From JABMRP01 sp964444795 (GTDB lineage Bacteria > Planctomycetota > Planctomycetia > Pirellulales > Thermoguttaceae): a stretch of DNA of 8,270 nt. The translations under genes were made by a program, and so were the position numbers. Location: positions 1-8,270 of the forward strand of contig CAYUIQ010000320.1 in the NCBI GenBank assembly GCA_964444795.1, written 5' to 3'. How positions within the stretch are numbered: position 1 is the stretch's first letter; each line of letters starts with the position of its first letter. This document shows, one piece after another, positions 5,810 to 8,270 of the stretch. The notes below the pieces were generated by a model. That model did no database searches. It was not told the origin of the DNA and worked only from the letters and a program-made list of their open reading frames with translations.

Positions 5810-7273
5810 CTACTCACCATCTTCCCGCCAAGCCCTCTCGCCATCGGCCGAAAGGTATTCGTGAATATCCTTCGCCGCCACGCGACCGGCACCCATCGCT
5901 TCGATGACCGTGGCCGAACCGGTGACGATATCGCCGCCGGCCCATAATCCGGGGCGATTGCTGCGACCGCGTCCGTCGCAATCGATGTATCCCCAGCGGT
6001 TCAGGTTCAGCCCGGGCGTCGATTTGGTCAAGAGCGGATTGGCGCCGGAACCGATCGCCAGGATGGCCAGATCGGTGTCGATGGAGAATTCGGAATCGGG
6101 CACCGGCACGGGGCGGCGGCGTCCGGAGTCGTCCGGCTCGCCCAACTCCATGCGGATACAGCGCATCGCCCGAACCATACCCCGCTCGTCGCCGTCGAAG
6201 CCCACCGGGTTGGTCAGCAGCTTGAAGATGATCCCTTCCTGTTCGGCGTGATGGATTTCCTCGGCCCGCGCGGGCAGTTCGTCGCGCGAGCGGCGGTAAA
6301 CGATCGTCACCGATTCGGCTCCCAATCGCAACGCAACGCGGGCGGAGTCCATGGCCACGTTGCCGCCGCCGATCACCGTCACGTTCTTGCCGTCGACCAC
6401 CGGCGTGTCGTACTCGGGGAAACGATAGGCTTTCATCAAGTTGCTGCGGGTGAGATACTCGCTGGCCGAATAGACGCCGCCGAGATCCTCGCCTTCGAGC
6501 CCCAGGAAGACGGGTAGCCCGGCGCCCACGCCGACAAACACCGCGTCGTAACCTTCGTCGCCGAACAGTTCGTCGACGGTGATCGATTTGCCGACCACCT
6601 GGTTCATGTCCAACTCGACACCCAACCGCTCGATGTAGTTGACTTCCTTCTCGACGATATCCTTGGGCAGGCGGAATTCGGGAATTCCGTACATCAACAC
6701 ACCGCCCGGCTTGTGGAAAGCCTCGAAGACGGTCACCTCATAACCCAGGAGAACGAGGTCGCCGGCCACGGTCAGCCCGGCCGGGCCCGAACCGACGATC
6801 GCCACGCGGCGTCCGCAAGCGGGTGCTTTCTCGGGCAGTTCGACCAGATCGTTTTCGCGCTCGTAGTCGGCCACGAACCGTTCGAGCCGGCCGATGGCCA
6901 CGGGCTCGAACTTCTTACCCAGGATGCACTTCTCCTCGCATTGTGTTTCCTGCGGACAAACGCGTCCGCAAACCGCCGGCAGGGCGTTGGTTTCCTTTAC
7001 GGCCCGCGCGGCCTCGGCGAACTTCTCCTGACGCACCAAGCCGATGAACTTCGCGATGTTCACGTTGACCGGACAGCCCTTCACGCAGGCCGGCTTCTTA
7101 CATTCCAAACAGCGGTCGGCTTCCTTCTTGGCCTGTTCCGGAGTATAGCCCAGCGGTACTTCGTCGAAATTCTCTCCGCGCACGACCGGGTCTTGCTCGG
7201 GCATGGGCGTACGGGGGATCGAACCCGGCTTGGGGCGCTTGGCCTTCTTCGGCTTTCCTTGGGAATCGCTCAT
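5810..7273 (-). CDS. nfnB: NfnB/SudA-like large subunit (NADPH-dependent glutamate synthase beta-like oxidoreductase)
   Basis: 487 residues on the minus strand. It belongs to the GltD/NfnB/SudA family and is often annotated gltA or NADPH-dependent glutamate synthase. Paired with NfnA it carries NADP(H), FAD and two [4Fe-4S] clusters in the complex that couples NADH, NADPH and ferredoxin. Visible motifs: CLECKKPACVKGCP (55-68), VCGRVCPQETQCEEKC (101-116), FAD motif GSGPAGL (161-167), NADPH motif GGGNVAMDSAR (302-312), YRRSRDELPAR (326-336, suited to the 2'-phosphate), and AGGDIVTGSATVIEAMGAGR (445-464). By analogy with dihydropyrimidine dehydrogenase and NfnB, predicted ligands are C55/C58/C63/C116 and C67/C106/C112 plus E131 in GRLERF. 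The frame is open 62 codons further upstream, but ATG at 7273 has the ribosome binding site and the family-like start. Seven nt separate it from nfnA. No large glutamate synthase subunit is present, which favours Nfn over GOGAT. Confidence 0.93.
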   Translation of the reverse strand: MSDSQGKPKKAKRPKPGSIPRTPMPEQDPVVRGENFDEVPLGYTPEQAKKEADRCLECKKPACVKGCPVNVNIAKFIGLVRQEKFAEAARAVKETNALPAVCGRVCPQETQCEEKCILGKKFEPVAIGRLERFVADYERENDLVELPEKAPACGRRVAIVGSGPAGLTVAGDLVLLGYEVTVFEAFHKPGGVLMYGIPEFRLPKDIVEKEVNYIERLGVELDMNQVVGKSITVDELFGDEGYDAVFVGVGAGLPVFLGLEGEDLGGVYSASEYLTRSNLMKAYRFPEYDTPVVDGKNVTVIGGGNVAMDSARVALRLGAESVTIVYRRSRDELPARAEEIHHAEQEGIIFKLLTNPVGFDGDERGMVRAMRCIRMELGEPDDSGRRRPVPVPDSEFSIDTDLAILAIGSGANPLLTKSTPGLNLNRWGYIDCDGRGRSNRPGLWAGGDIVTGSATVIEAMGAGRVAAKDIHEYLSADGERAWREDGE

Positions 7274-7278
7274 GCTTA

Positions 7279-7290
7279 TCCTATTCCTCC
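7279..7290 (-). promoter_or_regulatory. ribosome binding site of nfnB inside the end of nfnA
   Basis: On the minus strand GGAGGAA (7290-7284) is formed by the last codons of nfnA (Met-Glu-Glu) and lies 10 nt before the ATG of nfnB. A second match, AGGA at 7282-7279, overlaps the nfnA stop and lies 5 nt before the ATG. This fixes the nfnB start and suggests translational coupling of the two subunits. Confidence 0.7.
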
Positions 7291-8126
7291 ATATAACGAT
7301 CCAGCGAGCATTTCTCTTGCTGGCAATAGACTTTCTGCCGGGCCAAGACGGGGGACCAATCGACCAGATGGCCGTCGAACTCCGGACCGTCGACGCAGGT
7401 GAACAGCGTCTCGTCGCCCACCTGCACGCGGCACCCGCCACACATGCCCGTCCCGTCAACCATGATCGTATTGAGACTGACCACCGTCTTCACGCCGAAC
7501 GGCCGGGTCGCCTCCGCACAGGCCCGCATCATCACCGCCGGGCCGATGGCATAGACGCAGCCGATCTGTTTCGCTGTGTCCTTGTTCTCTGCGTCAGCCT
7601 GGAGCAACTCGACCAGCGGCTCGGTGACCAGCGCCTTGCGCCCGGCCGAGCCGTCGTCGGTCGTAATAATATGGGTATCGCTCACCGAGGCCAGCTTCTT
7701 GTCCCAGAAGAGCAGCTCTTTGGATCGAGCGCCTTGGATCGAGATCACGCCGTTGCCGAATTCCCGCATACCCCGAGCGATGGGGAAGATGGGGGCCGTT
7801 CCCACGCCGCCGGCGACCATTACGGCCGTGCCGACATCCTCGATCTCCGACTCCCGGCCCAACGGCCCGATCAGGGCATGCATGTTGTCGCCTTCGGCCA
7901 GCCGCGAAAGTTTGTCCGACGAAGTGCCCACGACCATCAACACCAGCGTGATCGTGCCGGCGGCGCGGTCGAAATCGGCCACGGTCAACGGGATCCGTTC
8001 ACCCGGCTCGTCGGCCATTACGATAACAAAATGCCCCGGCAGTGCCTTGGCCGCCACGCGGGGGGCCTCGACTACCAGCTCATGAATTTTGGGCACCAAC
8101 TCCCGTTTACGCACGATTCGGGGCAT
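7281..8126 (-). CDS. nfnA: NfnA/SudB-like small subunit (sulfide/dihydroorotate dehydrogenase-like FAD/NAD-binding protein)
   Basis: 281 residues on the minus strand. This is the FAD, NAD and [2Fe-2S] subunit of NADH-dependent ferredoxin:NADP+ oxidoreductase, homologous to the PyrK-type electron-transfer subunit of dihydroorotate dehydrogenase. Motifs: PGHFVIV (30-36), the flavin-binding RIPLT (44-48), the NAD motif AGGVGTAPIFPIAR (105-118), YAIGP (192-196), and the cluster region D224, C229, C232, C244 (VDGTGMCGGCRV, then TCVDGPEFDG). The Asp plus three Cys spacing fits the unusual cluster coordination described for Thermotoga maritima NfnA. The start ATG at 8126 is chosen because GGGAG (8139-8135) sits 8 nt upstream and MPRIVRKRELVP matches the usual family start; GTG at 8141 is an alternative adding five residues. 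The C-terminus has an additional Cys pair, C268 and C273. It is first in a two-gene operon with nfnB. Sulfide dehydrogenase activity has been reported for some homologues and cannot be excluded. Confidence 0.92.
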   Translation of the reverse strand: MPRIVRKRELVPKIHELVVEAPRVAAKALPGHFVIVMADEPGERIPLTVADFDRAAGTITLVLMVVGTSSDKLSRLAEGDNMHALIGPLGRESEIEDVGTAVMVAGGVGTAPIFPIARGMREFGNGVISIQGARSKELLFWDKKLASVSDTHIITTDDGSAGRKALVTEPLVELLQADAENKDTAKQIGCVYAIGPAVMMRACAEATRPFGVKTVVSLNTIMVDGTGMCGGCRVQVGDETLFTCVDGPEFDGHLVDWSPVLARQKVYCQQEKCSLDRYMEE

Positions 8127-8159
8127 CTGCTGCTCTCCCACCTCGACCCGTCCTTAGCC

Positions 8160-8229
8160 AACCGATGCACGATCGGCGGGCTCCAGGACCTCGGAAACCC
8201 GATATTATGACACAGTTACCCCCGGTTTG
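8160..8229. repeat. shared intergenic word pair, copy 2
   Basis: AACCGATGCAC (8160-8170) and ACCCCCGGTTTG (8218-8229) are exact copies of the words at 4990-5000 and 5032-5043, here 47 nt apart. The second word lies in the spacer and -35 of the nfnA promoter; the first lies in its leader, where CCGAT/ATCGG (8162-8176) can form a small hairpin. Confidence 0.4.
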
Positions 8230-8233
8230 CCAA
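8204..8233 (-). promoter_or_regulatory. sigma70-like promoter of the nfnAB operon
   Basis: On the minus strand TTGGCA (8233-8228) and CATAAT (8209-8204) each match the consensus at five of six positions, with an 18-nt spacer. Transcription would start near 8197, giving a leader of about 70 nt before the nfnA ATG. No other gene lies in 8127-8270. Confidence 0.6.
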
Positions 8234-8270
8234 GGGATTGCTTGTCGCGTCCGGCGGGGACAGTTATTCT

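Noticed and set aside
7274..7459. 62-codon upstream extension of the nfnB frame
   Set aside because: It overlaps nfnA coding sequence and encodes an Arg/Ser/Thr-rich stretch unlike the family. ATG at 7273 has a good ribosome binding site.
8127..8141. GTG start at 8141 for nfnA
   Set aside because: It is possible (AAGGA lies upstream), but ATG at 8126 has a better placed GGGAG and gives the family-like N-terminus. The difference is only five residues.
7203..8210. 335-codon plus-strand open frame opposite nfnA
   Set aside because: nfnA on the minus strand has complete cofactor motifs. The plus-strand product is His/Arg/Gly-rich and unrecognisable.
1..8270. CRISPR arrays, tRNA or rRNA genes, insertion sequences, defence or secretion systems
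   Set aside because: I saw no regularly spaced direct repeats, cloverleaf or rRNA signature, transposase motif or defence-type domain in the window.

Overview
The window looks like chromosomal DNA of a planctomycete, probably a Pirellulales-type lineage. The DNA is GC-rich. It encodes several small secreted proteins of kinds these bacteria carry in large numbers: a PQQ-like propeller with the mature start DWPQFRGP, a DUF1080 (3-keto-disaccharide hydrolase) protein and a discoidin-fold protein. It also carries a TAACCCGAAGCG...inverted repeat that I recall as common in that phylum. The assignment is inference; there is no rRNA or tRNA in the window to confirm it.

Layout. (1) 1-139 is a non-coding leader with GC-rich hairpins. 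(2) 140-3034 (+) encodes a 964-residue secreted protein of unknown function, in part beta-propeller-like, with a clear internal duplication. It is followed after 29 nt by 3064-4377 (+), a secreted PQQ-like beta-propeller; the two probably form an operon. (3) 4383-4934 (-) is a secreted single-domain discoidin/F5-8C-like protein whose stop codon lies 5 nt from the stop of the propeller gene. (4) 4935-5103 is a divergent promoter region between the discoidin gene and 5104-5718 (+), a secreted DUF1080 protein. (5) 5719-5809 separates convergent genes and holds a 24-bp-arm inverted repeat, probably a bidirectional terminator or a dispersed repeat. (6) 8126-5810 (-) is a two-gene operon, nfnA-like then nfnB-like. 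Together they encode the subunits of an NADH-dependent ferredoxin:NADP+ oxidoreductase (Nfn, also called SudBA), the electron-bifurcating flavoprotein complex. A good sigma70-like promoter lies at about 8204-8233.

How the genes work together. The first four genes all encode exported proteins (each has a signal peptide) and fit the envelope or extracellular saccharide and surface biology typical of planctomycetes, but only the 140/3064 pair has operon-like spacing. The nfnAB pair is cytoplasmic redox metabolism, balancing NADH, NADPH and ferredoxin, and is functionally separate from its neighbours.

Items most worth a second look: the duplicated architecture of the 964-residue protein with a domain present in only one copy; two words (11 and 12 nt) shared in the same order by the two promoter-bearing intergenic regions; the predicted non-cysteine iron-sulfur ligands of the Nfn pair; and the inverted repeat at 5742-5802. 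I see no CRISPR array, insertion sequence, phage gene, defence system or RNA gene.
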